The notes: a model not told the origin generated them from the letters alone. A stretch of 37,443 nucleotides of DNA from Gammaproteobacteria bacterium (GCA_022340645.1 JAJDNP010000076.1:1-37443), one strand, 5' to 3'; positions 16,676 through 25,633 are shown, numbered from the stretch's first letter. Numbers and translations: made by a program.

Positions 16676-18277
16676 TTACTTAACAACAGGCGGTGTTGAA
16701 AAGCTATGGAATGGAGCAGGTGATGGCAGTGTCCATTCCAGGCCTTCAGAACCTTCCCAGACTTTACCCGTTGCTTTTACTGTATTTCTGCCACGGATGG
16801 TTTTAACAATGTTGTACAGTAATATCAGCTGTGTGAATCCGAAGATAAACGCACCGACAGAAGCGAGTGCATTAAACTCGGCAAATTGCAGGTTGTAGTC
16901 AGGAATACGACGAGGCATACCGGCTAAACCAAGGAAGTGCATCGGGAAGAACAATATATTAACTGAAATGGTAGATAACCAGAAATGCAGTTTGCCCAGT
17001 TTTTCGTCATACATATTGCCGGTCCATTTAGGCAACCAGAAATAGACTGCGGCAAAGATGCCGAACAATGCACCCGAAACCAGTACATAGTGGAAGTGAG
17101 CAACCACAAAATATGTATCCTGATACTGGAAGTCTGCAGGAACGATACTTAACATCAGGCCGGTGAAACCGCCGATGGTAAACAGGAAGATGAAAGCAAT
17201 CGCAAACAGCATCGGTGTTTCAAAGCTCAGCGAACCACGCCACATCGTGCTTACCCAGTTGAATACTTTGACGCCGGTTGGTACAGCGATCAGCATGGTT
17301 GCATACATAAAGAACAGCTCAGTCGCAACCGGCATACCCGTCGTGAACATATGGTGAGCCCACACGATGAATGACAGGAAAGCAATAGAGGAGGTCGCAT
17401 AAACCATCGAACTGTAACCAAAGATCTTCTTGCGAGAGAAGGTAGGAACGACCTGAGAGATAATGCCGAAAGAAGGCAGAATCATGATATACACTTCAGG
17501 GTGGCCAAAGAACCAGAAAACGTGCTGGAACAATACGGGATCACCGCCACCGGCAGCATTGAAGAAGCTGGTACCGAAATGGCGGTCAAATAACATCATC
17601 GTTACCACGCCGGCAAGTACAGGCATGACCGCAATCAGCAGGTAAGCCGTGATAAACCAGGTCCATACGAAGATAGGCATTTTCATGTAGGTCATGCCAG
17701 GTGCGCGCATATTGATGATGGTGGCAATGATATTAATTGCGCCCATAATCGATGAGATACCCATCATGTGTACTGAGAAGATGAAGAAATCAGTACTGGC
17801 AGGGCCGTAAGTTGTGGATAGAGGAGCGTAGAAAGTCCAGCCAAAGTTTGGCGCTGACCCCATACCCATCAGACTCATGACAAGGCTTGCAATCAGCAGA
17901 CCAAACGCGCCAGGCAGTAACCAGAAACTCCAGTTATTCATACGTGGTAGCGCCATGTCCGGTGCACCGATCATCATTGGCACCATCCAGTTCGCCAGCC
18001 CGACAAATGCCGGCATGATCACCCCGAACACCATAATGAGGCCATGCAGGGTAGTCATCTGGTTGAAAAGCTCTGGTTCGACGAATTGCAGACCCGGCTC
18101 AAACAGCTCGGCACGGATTACCAGCGCCAGCGCGCCACCAACAAAAAGCATGGTAAAGCTGAACCACAGGTACATGGTTCCGATGTCTTTATGGTTAGTA
18201 CTAAATAACCAGCGGCCTATGCCGGTCGGTTTATGATCATGATGCTCACCATGATGTTCTTCGATAACAGCGCTCAT
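16676..18277 (-). CDS. coxA: Cytochrome c oxidase subunit I, A1-type
   Basis: The catalytic subunit of a heme-copper oxidase, with 533 residues and twelve expected helices. Visible functional residues: His78 (low-spin heme ligand), Asp107 (entry of the D proton channel, GAPDMALPRMNN), His259/Glu261/Tyr263 in GHPEVY (CuB ligand, proton gate, cross-linked Tyr), His308-His309 (CuB), Lys337 (K channel, PTGVKVFNW), and His394/His396 (high-spin and low-spin heme ligands). All residues expected for a proton-pumping A1 oxidase are present. The N-terminus is His-rich (EEHHGEHHDH). It lies 65 bp downstream of coxB. Confidence 0.97.
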   Translation of the reverse strand: MSAVIEEHHGEHHDHKPTGIGRWLFSTNHKDIGTMYLWFSFTMLFVGGALALVIRAELFEPGLQFVEPELFNQMTTLHGLIMVFGVIMPAFVGLANWMVPMMIGAPDMALPRMNNWSFWLLPGAFGLLIASLVMSLMGMGSAPNFGWTFYAPLSTTYGPASTDFFIFSVHMMGISSIMGAINIIATIINMRAPGMTYMKMPIFVWTWFITAYLLIAVMPVLAGVVTMMLFDRHFGTSFFNAAGGGDPVLFQHVFWFFGHPEVYIMILPSFGIISQVVPTFSRKKIFGYSSMVYATSSIAFLSFIVWAHHMFTTGMPVATELFFMYATMLIAVPTGVKVFNWVSTMWRGSLSFETPMLFAIAFIFLFTIGGFTGLMLSIVPADFQYQDTYFVVAHFHYVLVSGALFGIFAAVYFWLPKWTGNMYDEKLGKLHFWLSTISVNILFFPMHFLGLAGMPRRIPDYNLQFAEFNALASVGAFIFGFTQLILLYNIVKTIRGRNTVKATGKVWEGSEGLEWTLPSPAPFHSFSTPPVVK

Positions 18278-18341
18278 ATATGCCTCGTTTATCTTTTATT
18301 ATTCAATAAGTTGAGTTTAATTACTAAAGTTAAATATTAAC

Positions 18342-19454
18342 TTAACGTGCCGCTTTAATATCAGCAGGTTGTACAACATCTCCCATGTTGTTACCCCATG
18401 CGTTACGCTCATAGGTGATAACAGCTGCAAGATCAGCATCATTCAGCTGTGTACCGAATGCCTGCATGGCCGTGCCTGTTTTACCATGTGTTACGATGTC
18501 GATATGTTTAGCGGCCGGGCCGGTAGCTATTGCACTGCCTTTAAGCGCAGGGAAGACATTAGGTATACCTTCACCTGATACCTGATGGCATGCTGCGCAG
18601 TTGGTCGCATAAACAGTTTTACCGTGCTCGATTAACTCATCCCTGGTCCAGGTTTTGGTTGCACTTTCTGCTGCGGCCGCTGCCAGTTGCTTCTTGCCGG
18701 CAACCCATGCCTGGTAATCATCTGCAGAAACTACCTTGACGACAATAGGCATAAAACCATGATTCTTGCCACATAGCTCGGCGCATTGACCACGATAAGT
18801 GCCAACTTTGTCAGTTTCAAACCAGCTCTCATTGATGAAGCCTGGAATAGCATCTTTCTTGACGGCAAAAGCAGGCATCCACCAGGAGTGGATAACATCG
18901 TTTGAAGTCAATAACAGGCGAACTTTTGTATTCACCGGTACGACTACCGGGTTATCAACCTCAAGTAAATAATTATTATCTTTTGTTGCCTTGTTTTGTG
19001 TTTGTTCAACAGGTGTCGCCAGATTACTGAAGAAACTGATATCTTCAGCGAGGTAATCATAGTGCCATTTCCATTGATAACCTGTAATTTTAATGGACAT
19101 ATCAGAATTTGACGTATCTTCCATTGCCAGTAACACTCTGGTTGCCGGAACCGCCATGAAGGCCAGGATGATGAATGGGATAATAGTCCAGAGAAGTTCT
19201 ACCGTTAAATTATCATCAAATTTTGCAGCGACTGCGCCACGTGATTTGCGATGCATGATGATTGAATAGATCATTGCACCAAAAACGATAATACCAATAC
19301 CAACACAGATCCACATAACCATGGTATGTATACCATATGCACCCTGGCTGAATGAAGTGACACCTGGACGCATGTTAAGCTGATACTCAGCCCAAGACTG
19401 CATGCTGACTAGCATGAGACTTATAAAGCTGGCAACACGTATTGTTGCACTCAT
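18342..19454 (-). CDS. coxB: Cytochrome c oxidase subunit II with fused cytochrome c domain
   Basis: A caa3-type subunit II. The start at ATG 19454 is chosen because AGGAG lies 5 bases upstream; an ATG at 19469 would place this ribosome site inside the gene. There is a signal peptide over residues 1-22, then two membrane helices (about 42-65 and 86-105). The CuA domain has His189 and Cys224, Glu226, Cys228, His232 and Met235 in CAELCGKNHGFM. The C-terminal cytochrome c domain binds heme at CAACH (Cys286-His290) with probable axial Met330. It is the first gene of the cluster. The fused heme domain lets the complex accept electrons without a separate soluble cytochrome bound permanently. Confidence 0.96.
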   Translation of the reverse strand: MSATIRVASFISLMLVSMQSWAEYQLNMRPGVTSFSQGAYGIHTMVMWICVGIGIIVFGAMIYSIIMHRKSRGAVAAKFDDNLTVELLWTIIPFIILAFMAVPATRVLLAMEDTSNSDMSIKITGYQWKWHYDYLAEDISFFSNLATPVEQTQNKATKDNNYLLEVDNPVVVPVNTKVRLLLTSNDVIHSWWMPAFAVKKDAIPGFINESWFETDKVGTYRGQCAELCGKNHGFMPIVVKVVSADDYQAWVAGKKQLAAAAAESATKTWTRDELIEHGKTVYATNCAACHQVSGEGIPNVFPALKGSAIATGPAAKHIDIVTHGKTGTAMQAFGTQLNDADLAAVITYERNAWGNNMGDVVQPADIKAAR

Positions 19455-19562
19455 ATATACTCCTGACATTTTTAGTTTTTTGAATTTTTGATTAGCTTTT
19501 CAGGTCTGTAGTAATTCGCAAACAGTGCAAACAGCGGTTATACCTGAACATAAACGGCGAGT

Positions 19563-19591
19563 ATCCTACTTTTAAAAATGCCTGTTTACAA
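19563..19591 (-). promoter_or_regulatory. Candidate promoter of the cox operon
   Basis: On the minus strand TTGTAA (19586-19591) and TAGGAT (19563-19568) are separated by exactly 17 bases, about 110 bp upstream of the coxB start. A second possible box pair lies further upstream around 19622-19655. These are pattern matches only. Confidence 0.3.
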
Positions 19592-19887
19592 GTGTAATCA
19601 GACAATAATTGTGCCATTTCACACATATAATCTATAAATTGTTCGGTTAACAAGTACTATATAATCATATGCTTATAAAGATAGACGCTGTCAGTGACAG
19701 GAGCGGTGCACTATGACAGATCCTGGACGGGTATGGTCTGTGGTTTTAAACCGCTCTAAAAGTATTAGTAAAAGCCTGGACTAAGCAATTACGCTATTTA
19801 ACATAATATACATTATGCGGACTTAATAGATTGCGTGGTCGGGGCCGCAGGCGCGAATCCTTTCGCATGATATCTGTACAGTTGCAG

Positions 19888-19905
19888 GTGCGAATTAATT
19901 CGCAC
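19888..19905. repeat. REP-like palindrome GTGCGAATTAATTCGCAC
   Basis: A perfect 18-bp palindrome preceded by TTGCAG. It matches two further copies at 20668-20685 and 20847-20864, which are followed by CTGCAAAA, so this copy is in the opposite orientation. A worn copy lies at 28859-28876. The size, the palindrome and the conserved one-sided flank fit REP-type extragenic repeats. Confidence 0.65.
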
Positions 19906-20069
19906 AGCAATGCCGGAGTGTGCATACATAAGGTATCGAAGTCGAAAACCCGGGCTCCGCCACCAGCAAAAATAAAACAACCGTAGGCCTGCATAAGGCA
20001 TGCAGGCAATTGCTACATCGCAGCTACCGTGAACGGCAAAGCCTTATCCCGTCTCGGCCTATAAAAAAA

Positions 20070-20387
20070 ACAGACACCCATAAAAAAAACAGGACACCCA
20101 TAGAAAAAAAACAGGACACCCATTAATTAAACCGCTTTTTCACTGACATAAATATCTGTTTGTATTTTGGCTTTGCTCTTTTCCTACCTTAAACAAGCCA
20201 GTGAGTCTGTACAGAGCAAAAAACAGCAAAAAACAGAAACAAAAAACAGGACACCCATTAATTAAGCAAAAAACGAGCAAAAAACAGGACACCCATTAAT
20301 TAAACCGCTTTCTCGTTGACATAAATATCTGTTTGTATTTTGGCGTTGCTCTTTTCCCACCTTAAACAAGCCATTGAGTCTGTACAG
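20070..20387. repeat. Array of ACAGGACACCCAT repeats with two 109-bp direct repeats
   Basis: ACAGGACACCCAT or a one-base-shorter form occurs five times (near 20070, 20089, 20111, 20246 and 20284), each preceded by an A-rich run. Two occurrences extend into ~109-bp direct repeats (about 20106-20214 and 20279-20387). Both share TTAATTAAACCGCTTT, GACATAAATATCTGTTTG, TTGCTCTTTTCC and ACCTTAAACAAGCCA, with only about half a dozen differences. No transposase is present. I associate this motif loosely with remains of IS200/REP-associated transposase loci, but that is memory, not evidence from this window. Confidence 0.65.
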
Positions 20388-20468
20388 TTATCATGGGGTT
20401 TCAGTGAAAACTGTCTGAGTCCACGCGTTTTTCAGCGTGGGCGAGTTTTTTCACAGCATGATAACTGT
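20384..20468. repeat. 85-nt multi-part hairpin
   Basis: The outer stem is perfect over 12 bp: ACAGTTATCATG (20384-20395) with CATGATAACTGT (20457-20468). Inside, GTGAAAA pairs with TTTTCAC, and the apex CCACGC pairs with GCGTGG (around 20421-20440). Its left arm overlaps the end of the second 109-bp repeat. It could be the structured end of a miniature mobile element or a small structured RNA. Confidence 0.55.
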
Positions 20469-20528
20469 GCTGGCTCGATGGGAACCCCTGTGTTTTAGGG
20501 GCGCAGTTGTAGTGGCGGCATTCTTTTG

Positions 20529-20579
20529 GTTACTTTTCTTTTGCTGTAGAAAGAAAAGTAACTCGCCGTTAAAGGCGAA
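20529..20579. repeat. GTTACTTTTCTT hairpin with adjacent TCGCC hairpin
   Basis: GTTACTTTTCTT (20529-20540) pairs perfectly with AAGAAAAGTAAC (20551-20562), and TCGCC pairs with GGCGA directly after it (20563-20579). The combined motif is one I recognise as a recurrent intergenic sequence in gammaproteobacteria; its function is unknown. Confidence 0.55.
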
Positions 20580-20667
20580 ACTCGCCCAATCTGAAATAAA
20601 TAAATGGTAATGATTGAGAATACAGTCAAACGTTCACAGATCTTTGGAAAAAAACCGGATGTATTTT

Positions 20668-20685
20668 GTGCGAATAAATTCGCAC
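20668..20685. repeat. REP-like palindrome GTGCGAATAAATTCGCAC
   Basis: An 18-bp palindrome with perfect 8-bp arms, followed by CTGCAAAA. Same family as 19888-19905 and 20847-20864. Confidence 0.65.
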
Positions 20686-20846
20686 CTGCAAAAAATAGAT
20701 CACCCATAAAAATTAAGCCCTTAATGGCTTCCCGGCGAGGCGCCGGTTCTTCCCTGCCTTCGTATCTGCGCTTGTTCTATCACAATCGGTGTCGGAGTCA
20801 TTCAAATTCACTCCGACACGCATGTCATGTAGCCATTGGCTCCGTT

Positions 20847-20864
20847 GTGCGAATTTATTCGCAC
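20847..20864. repeat. REP-like palindrome GTGCGAATTTATTCGCAC
   Basis: An 18-bp palindrome with perfect 8-bp arms, followed by CTGCAAAA as in the copy at 20668. It lies about 105 bp upstream of the mfd start, so it is probably in the mfd leader or promoter region. Confidence 0.65.
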
Positions 20865-20969
20865 CTGCAAAACCTGCAGACTTGTATTGCTGCGCCTGGC
20901 AAAGGATAATTCACATCCTGAATATTATCGCCCGATTACCCTGAACCCTACTTACCAATCGACAGTCCA

Positions 20970-23900
20970 TTGCTACAGCTTCAAATCCCCGAAAAACACG
21001 GCAAGACCTGGTGGAACAAACTTTACGGCAGCTCGCTTGCCTTATCGATTGTTGAAACATCGGTCAGTTATAACAATGGGCCTGTTGTTGTTATTGTCGA
21101 AGACGTCATCCACGCTGATGTTCTGACCAGGGAAATTGAATTTTATAAAGATGATAAACAGCGCATATTTCATCTGCCCGACTGGGAAACCCTGCCTTAC
21201 GATATTTTCTCTCCACACCAGGACATCATTGCCGAAAGGCTGACCACGCTGCACGCTTTGCAGAACATCCATGCCGGCGACATATTAATCATCCCGCTGA
21301 ATACACTTGCACAGCGGTTGCCGCCGCGCAGTTACATCCAGGGAAATGTTTTAAAACTTGGAATCAGTCAAAAACTGGATATTGAAGCCTTTCGTCGTGA
21401 ACTTGAAGCCAGCGGTTATTCCAATGTTAATGAAGTGATGGAACACGGCGAGTTCGCCATACGCGGTTCAATTATCGACCTGTTTCCGGCCAGCTCGAAT
21501 ACACCTTACCGCATCGATTTATTCGATGACGATATTGAAACGATTCGCTGTTTTGATCCGCAAAGCCAGCGCTCTGACAACCGGGTCGAAACAGTTGAAC
21601 TGCTGCCTGCACGTGAATTTCCAACCGATGATGCGGGCATCCAGAAATTCCGTTCGCGTTACCGGGAAATGATTTCCGGCGATCCGCTGAACAGCATCAT
21701 ATATAAGAGTGTCAGCGATGGCATAATGCCTTCGGGTATCGAGTATTACCTGCCGCTGTTTTATGACGAAAATGAACTCGATACCCTGTTTGACTATTTA
21801 CCCGTTTCCTCGCTTTATATCGCGACTGACGAACTGGAACACCATTTGCGGGCATTCGAGGCAGAGGTAAATGAACGCTATGAACAGCGCCGCCATGATA
21901 TCGAGCGCCCTATTCTGGCGCCTGAATACCTGTACCAGACAACATCCGAAATAACAGGTTTGCTGGCCCAGGGCAGTATTATCTACACTTCCAGCAGCAA
22001 GCACATCGATGATCGGTACAATGCGAATGTAAAAACGCCGCCTGACCTGATCCTGCAGACCCGGTTAGATGATCCCGCGCAGGCACTTAAAAGCTACATT
22101 AATACATTCATTAGCTCAAACAAGGGCCGTATTTTATTCGTTGCCGAAACCAGCGGCCGCCGTGAAGTATTAAGTGAATTGCTGCGTGGTCATCAGCTAT
22201 ACCCAAAAGTTTGTAAATCCTGGCGCGAGTTTATTTCCTGCGAAGATATTATCTGCATCACCGTTGCTGAAATTTCACAGGGTCTGGTGCTTGAAGCCAG
22301 TGATCGTGTCAATGCTGACATTTCAGTTATCACCGAATCACAGATTTATGGTCAGCGTGCGATACAGAAGCGGCGCAGGAAAAAAGCCGGTGCGGATAGT
22401 GATGCAATCGTTCAGAATCTCACTGATTTGACCATTGGTGCGCCAGTGGTGCATATCGACCACGGTGTCGGACGGTATATGGGCCTGGAAAAGCTCAGCA
22501 GCGAGGACTATGACGCTGAATTTCTGCTGCTTGAATACGCCGGCAAAGATAAGCTGTATGTGCCGGTATCATCGCTGCATTTAATCAGCCGTTATACCGG
22601 CGCTTCTGCAGAGAATGCACCGCTGCACAAGCTGGGCTCTGATCACTGGGCCCGGGCACGTAAAAAAGCGGCTAAACAGGCGCGCGATGTCGCCGCAGAA
22701 TTACTTGATATTCATGCCCGCCGCGCCGCGGTACAGGGCCGATCTTATTATATTGATGAAAACGAGTACGCCAGCTTCTGCAACAGTTTCCAGTTTGAGG
22801 AAACTCCCGACCAGGAAGCTGCAATTCATGCTGTGCTGGATGACTTGCGCAGCCCGCAGCCCATGGATCGCGTGGTGTGCGGCGATGTTGGTTTTGGTAA
22901 AACAGAAGTAGCCATGCGTGCGGCATTTGTCGTCGCCAGCACCGGCAGGCAGGTTGCCATACTGGTGCCAACTACCTTGCTGGCGCAGCAGCATTACCAG
23001 AATTTTACTGACCGTTTTGCCGACTGGCCGATTAAAGTTGCCTCTTTATCACGCTTCAATTCTGCCAAACAGCAAAAAGAAATTCTTGAAAACCTTAACA
23101 ACGGCAAAGTCGATATTGTAGTTGGCACGCACAAGCTGCTGCAGAAAACGGTCAAGTTTCATGATCTTGGCCTGATTATTGTCGATGAGGAACACCGTTT
23201 TGGCGTCAGGCACAAAGAACATATTAAATCGCTGCGTGCGGAAGTCGACATATTAACGCTTACCGCTACGCCTATTCCGCGCACTTTGAATATGTCGCTT
23301 GCCGGTATTCGTGACCTGTCGATTATCTCCACGCCGCCCATGCAACGCCATTCCATTAATACCTTTGTCACCCAGTGGAATGACGCGCTGATTGTCGAGG
23401 CCTGCCGGCGTGAACTAAAGCGCGGCGGCCAGATATATTTCCTGCATAACGAAGTAAAAACCATCGAAAAAATCACCCATGATGTGCAAACGCTATTACC
23501 GGAAGCCAGAGTTGAATTCGCCCATGGCCAGATGCCCGAGAAACAGCTTGAACAGGTGATGCTGGATTTCTACCACCAGCGCTTTAGTATCCTGGTAGCG
23601 ACAACGATTATCGAAAGCGGCATTGACGTGCCAACCGCGAACACCATTATCATTAACCGGGCTGATCGCCTGGGACTGGCGCAGTTACACCAGATTCGCG
23701 GCCGTGTCGGCCGCTCACACCATCGCGCCTATGCCTATCTGCTAACTCCGCCTGAAACACTGATGACGGAGGACGCGAAGAAACGCCTGGCCGCCATTGA
23801 ATCACTGGAAGACCTGGGTGTTGGATTTACCCTGGCGACACACGACCTGGAAATTCGCGGTGCAGGTGAACTGCTCGGTGAGAACCAGAGCGGACAGATA

Positions 23901-24446
23901 TCCGAGGTGGGTTTTTCGCTGTACAGCGAATTGCTGGAACGTGCGGTGAGTGCATTAAAACAGGGTAAGGTCCCCGATCCCGATGAACCGCTGCATTCAG
24001 GCATTGAAATCGACCTGGCTCTGCCGGCACTAATACCCGATGACTACGTGTATGATATTCATCAGCGGCTCATGTTATACAAGCGCATTTCGAATGCGGG
24101 CAATCAGGCGGCGCTTGACGATATCAGGGTTGAGCTGATTGACCGCTTCGGGTTGCTGCCTGAATACGTCAAGAACCTGTTTACCGTTACCGAAATAAAA
24201 CTGGCGGCACAGCCGATGGGCATTATAAAAATTGAAGCAACGGACAGTGCTATTAATATTAAATTCGATGAGCAGCCAAATATCAGCCATGTTAAATTAA
24301 TCGAGCTGATACAGACACAATCCGGCCTGTATCATTTCGATGGCAAACAAAGCTTACGTATTCTTAAAGCAACACAAGAAATCAACGAGCGTACGCAGCA
24401 GATTTATGATGTAATCAATATATTACGCGTACAGCAAGCGGCGTAG
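20970..24446 (+). CDS. mfd: Transcription-repair coupling factor Mfd
   Basis: Mfd displaces RNA polymerase stalled at DNA lesions and recruits UvrA for excision repair. The protein has 1158 residues, full length. The order is: UvrB-like N-terminal region (LPDWETLPYDIFSP), RNA-polymerase-interaction domain (about residues 485-535, VHIDHGVGRYMGLE and LYVPVSSLHLISRY), and translocase with Walker A GDVGFGKT (about 638-645), DEEH (about 738-741) and the RecG-like IRGRVGRSHHRAYAYLL. The C-terminal TRCF domain follows. The only usable start is TTG 20970; the frame is open back to a stop at 20919 with no ATG or GTG. Its neighbour csiV is the usual one in gammaproteobacteria. Confidence 0.96.
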   Translation: MLQLQIPEKHGKTWWNKLYGSSLALSIVETSVSYNNGPVVVIVEDVIHADVLTREIEFYKDDKQRIFHLPDWETLPYDIFSPHQDIIAERLTTLHALQNIHAGDILIIPLNTLAQRLPPRSYIQGNVLKLGISQKLDIEAFRRELEASGYSNVNEVMEHGEFAIRGSIIDLFPASSNTPYRIDLFDDDIETIRCFDPQSQRSDNRVETVELLPAREFPTDDAGIQKFRSRYREMISGDPLNSIIYKSVSDGIMPSGIEYYLPLFYDENELDTLFDYLPVSSLYIATDELEHHLRAFEAEVNERYEQRRHDIERPILAPEYLYQTTSEITGLLAQGSIIYTSSSKHIDDRYNANVKTPPDLILQTRLDDPAQALKSYINTFISSNKGRILFVAETSGRREVLSELLRGHQLYPKVCKSWREFISCEDIICITVAEISQGLVLEASDRVNADISVITESQIYGQRAIQKRRRKKAGADSDAIVQNLTDLTIGAPVVHIDHGVGRYMGLEKLSSEDYDAEFLLLEYAGKDKLYVPVSSLHLISRYTGASAENAPLHKLGSDHWARARKKAAKQARDVAAELLDIHARRAAVQGRSYYIDENEYASFCNSFQFEETPDQEAAIHAVLDDLRSPQPMDRVVCGDVGFGKTEVAMRAAFVVASTGRQVAILVPTTLLAQQHYQNFTDRFADWPIKVASLSRFNSAKQQKEILENLNNGKVDIVVGTHKLLQKTVKFHDLGLIIVDEEHRFGVRHKEHIKSLRAEVDILTLTATPIPRTLNMSLAGIRDLSIISTPPMQRHSINTFVTQWNDALIVEACRRELKRGGQIYFLHNEVKTIEKITHDVQTLLPEARVEFAHGQMPEKQLEQVMLDFYHQRFSILVATTIIESGIDVPTANTIIINRADRLGLAQLHQIRGRVGRSHHRAYAYLLTPPETLMTEDAKKRLAAIESLEDLGVGFTLATHDLEIRGAGELLGENQSGQISEVGFSLYSELLERAVSALKQGKVPDPDEPLHSGIEIDLALPALIPDDYVYDIHQRLMLYKRISNAGNQAALDDIRVELIDRFGLLPEYVKNLFTVTEIKLAAQPMGIIKIEATDSAINIKFDEQPNISHVKLIELIQTQSGLYHFDGKQSLRILKATQEINERTQQIYDVINILRVQQAA

Positions 24447-24554
24447 TCAGAGTGATCTAGGTGAAATGAAACCCGGGTAAAAAATTAAACGTTTTTATCA
24501 TCCCGAGCACCGGCAAGGGATCTAAAACATCAACACCAGTAAAATACAATCAAT

Positions 24555-25268
24555 ATGAAAATACTTGCCACCCTGTTACTGATTTTTATAACTGTCGGTC
24601 AGCCGTACGCTGAAACAAAGGACAGCGCTGCAGAAGATTTAAAGGATTATGATATCGAAATTATTATTTTTGAAGACGCGCATGCGCGTTATATCGACAG
24701 TGAGATCTGGCCGCAAACTGTTGCCGATGGGACTGAGGCTCTCGAAAATTTGAATCAGGTAAAGCCAGGTAAAGCTGATAAAAAATCCTTCAAAAACATA
24801 AAACCAGTGATACTCAGCAACGAATATAAAAGAATAAACAACTCGTCGGAATATAATATATTATTTTATGGCGGCTGGCGGCAACCCGGCCTGGAAAAGG
24901 ACAATGCTTTTGATATAGATATCAGCGAACTCAACAATGTGCATAAGAACAGGTCCGGAAACAGTATTACAGGCCACTTCAAGGTTGTGCTCGCAAGATA
25001 CCTGCATTTTTATAGCGAGCTGGAATATCATCGCAAGGCTGATCAACAGCATAATGACATAGCCTCAACTGACAGGCCATCAGCTATTGGCACTGAGAAC
25101 ATTGCCACGGATGTAAATAAAACCGACTCGCTAACTGGCAACTACGATATTTACCCGATGATTAACCATAGTCGTATGCGCAGCAACGAACTGCACTATA
25201 TAGATCATCCACTTGTCGGAATGCTGGTGCAGATCAATAAAGTAGAAAAACCTGATACAGGACATTAA
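24555..25268 (+). CDS. CsiV family protein
   Basis: A 237-residue exported protein with a signal peptide over residues 1-19 (cleavage after GQPYA). Family landmarks are the opening YDIEIIIFEDAHARYIDSEIWP, split here as YDIEIIIFE and SEIWP, then GGWRQPG and the C-terminal HSRMRSNELHYIDHPLVGMLV. The middle (residues ~165-195) is low-complexity and variable. CsiV in Vibrio is a periplasmic protein needed for resistance to the D-amino-acid-associated RID factor DpaA and is called peptidoglycan-binding; its general role is unclear. It lies 108 bp downstream of mfd, its standard neighbour. Confidence 0.85.
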   Translation: MKILATLLLIFITVGQPYAETKDSAAEDLKDYDIEIIIFEDAHARYIDSEIWPQTVADGTEALENLNQVKPGKADKKSFKNIKPVILSNEYKRINNSSEYNILFYGGWRQPGLEKDNAFDIDISELNNVHKNRSGNSITGHFKVVLARYLHFYSELEYHRKADQQHNDIASTDRPSAIGTENIATDVNKTDSLTGNYDIYPMINHSRMRSNELHYIDHPLVGMLVQINKVEKPDTGH

Positions 25269-25483
25269 CTTTTATAACTGCAATTATTCACATTAATGAG
25301 CTGAAATAGCAGGCAACGGACAGTCTTTCAAGTTCACCCGGTTAGCGATATATTTTCTTATAACCGTTAAGGCATTATCAGTTAAATAGTTTGTTATGCC
25401 CGCATTTTTACTGTTAAAACAGTATCATACGTGATATTTTTATATTTCCTGTTATATGCCTTAAAAGATTAATTTCTAAGAAG

Positions 25484-25633
25484 CTATCTCACAGGCAGAC
25501 GTCTTTCAACACCTGAACGGCGCCCTAATACATCACTAAAACGTGTATTTGCACGACGGTCTTCTCCTGTTCGGCGGTCGCGATGAGCTCGCCTTTCAGG
25601 GCCATCATATTTATTATTATCATTAGTCCCCAT
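25484..25633 (-). CDS. Arg-rich small protein with DRR repeats
   Basis: A 49-residue ORF, ATG 25633 to TAG 25484. It is too short for ordinary gene calls, but the composition is far from random. GPERRAHRDRRTGEDRR is followed by GRRSGVERRLP: four RR pairs at 6-8 residue spacing, each preceded by an acidic residue or Gly. I recall similar small (E/D)RR-repeat proteins in other gammaproteobacteria with no known function. A possible ribosome site (TGGGG) lies about 8 bases before the ATG. No neighbour within 200 bp suggests a job. High charge and lack of a membrane segment point to a nucleic-acid- or membrane-surface-binding role, which is only a guess. Confidence 0.55.
   Translation of the reverse strand: MGTNDNNKYDGPERRAHRDRRTGEDRRANTRFSDVLGRRSGVERRLPVR

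Larger units (their letters stand above)
19470..20969. other. 1.5-kb repeat-packed interval between coxB and mfd
   Basis: I see no convincing protein gene. Open frames here (for example 20604-20909 on the plus strand) run across palindromes and have no recognisable domain. The contents in order are: AT-rich cox promoter region; a CTGTCA/TGACAG dyad near 19689-19701; a palindrome at 19888-19905; a hairpin GCCTGCAT/ATGCAGGC at 19987-20007; the ACAGGACACCCAT repeat block (20070-20387); a long hairpin (20384-20468); a GTTACTTTTCTT hairpin (20529-20562) with TCGCC/GGCGA beside it; a GTGCGAAT palindrome at 20668-20685; a GTGTCGGAGT/ACTCCGACAC hairpin (20789-20819); and a third GTGCGAAT palindrome (20847-20864). 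It reads as a landing site for several dispersed repeat families. Confidence 0.6.

Noticed and set aside
19713-19784. 23-codon plus-strand ORF with AGGAG nine bases upstream
   Set aside because: Ribosome site looks good, but 23 residues without any recognisable pattern is too little to call a gene.
20042-20400. CRISPR-like array
   Set aside because: The repeats are unevenly spaced, differ in length and lack unique spacers of constant size; no cas genes are present.
20604-20909. 101-codon plus-strand frame in the repeat cluster
   Set aside because: Crosses two REP palindromes and a 10-bp hairpin, so its sequence is explained by repeats.
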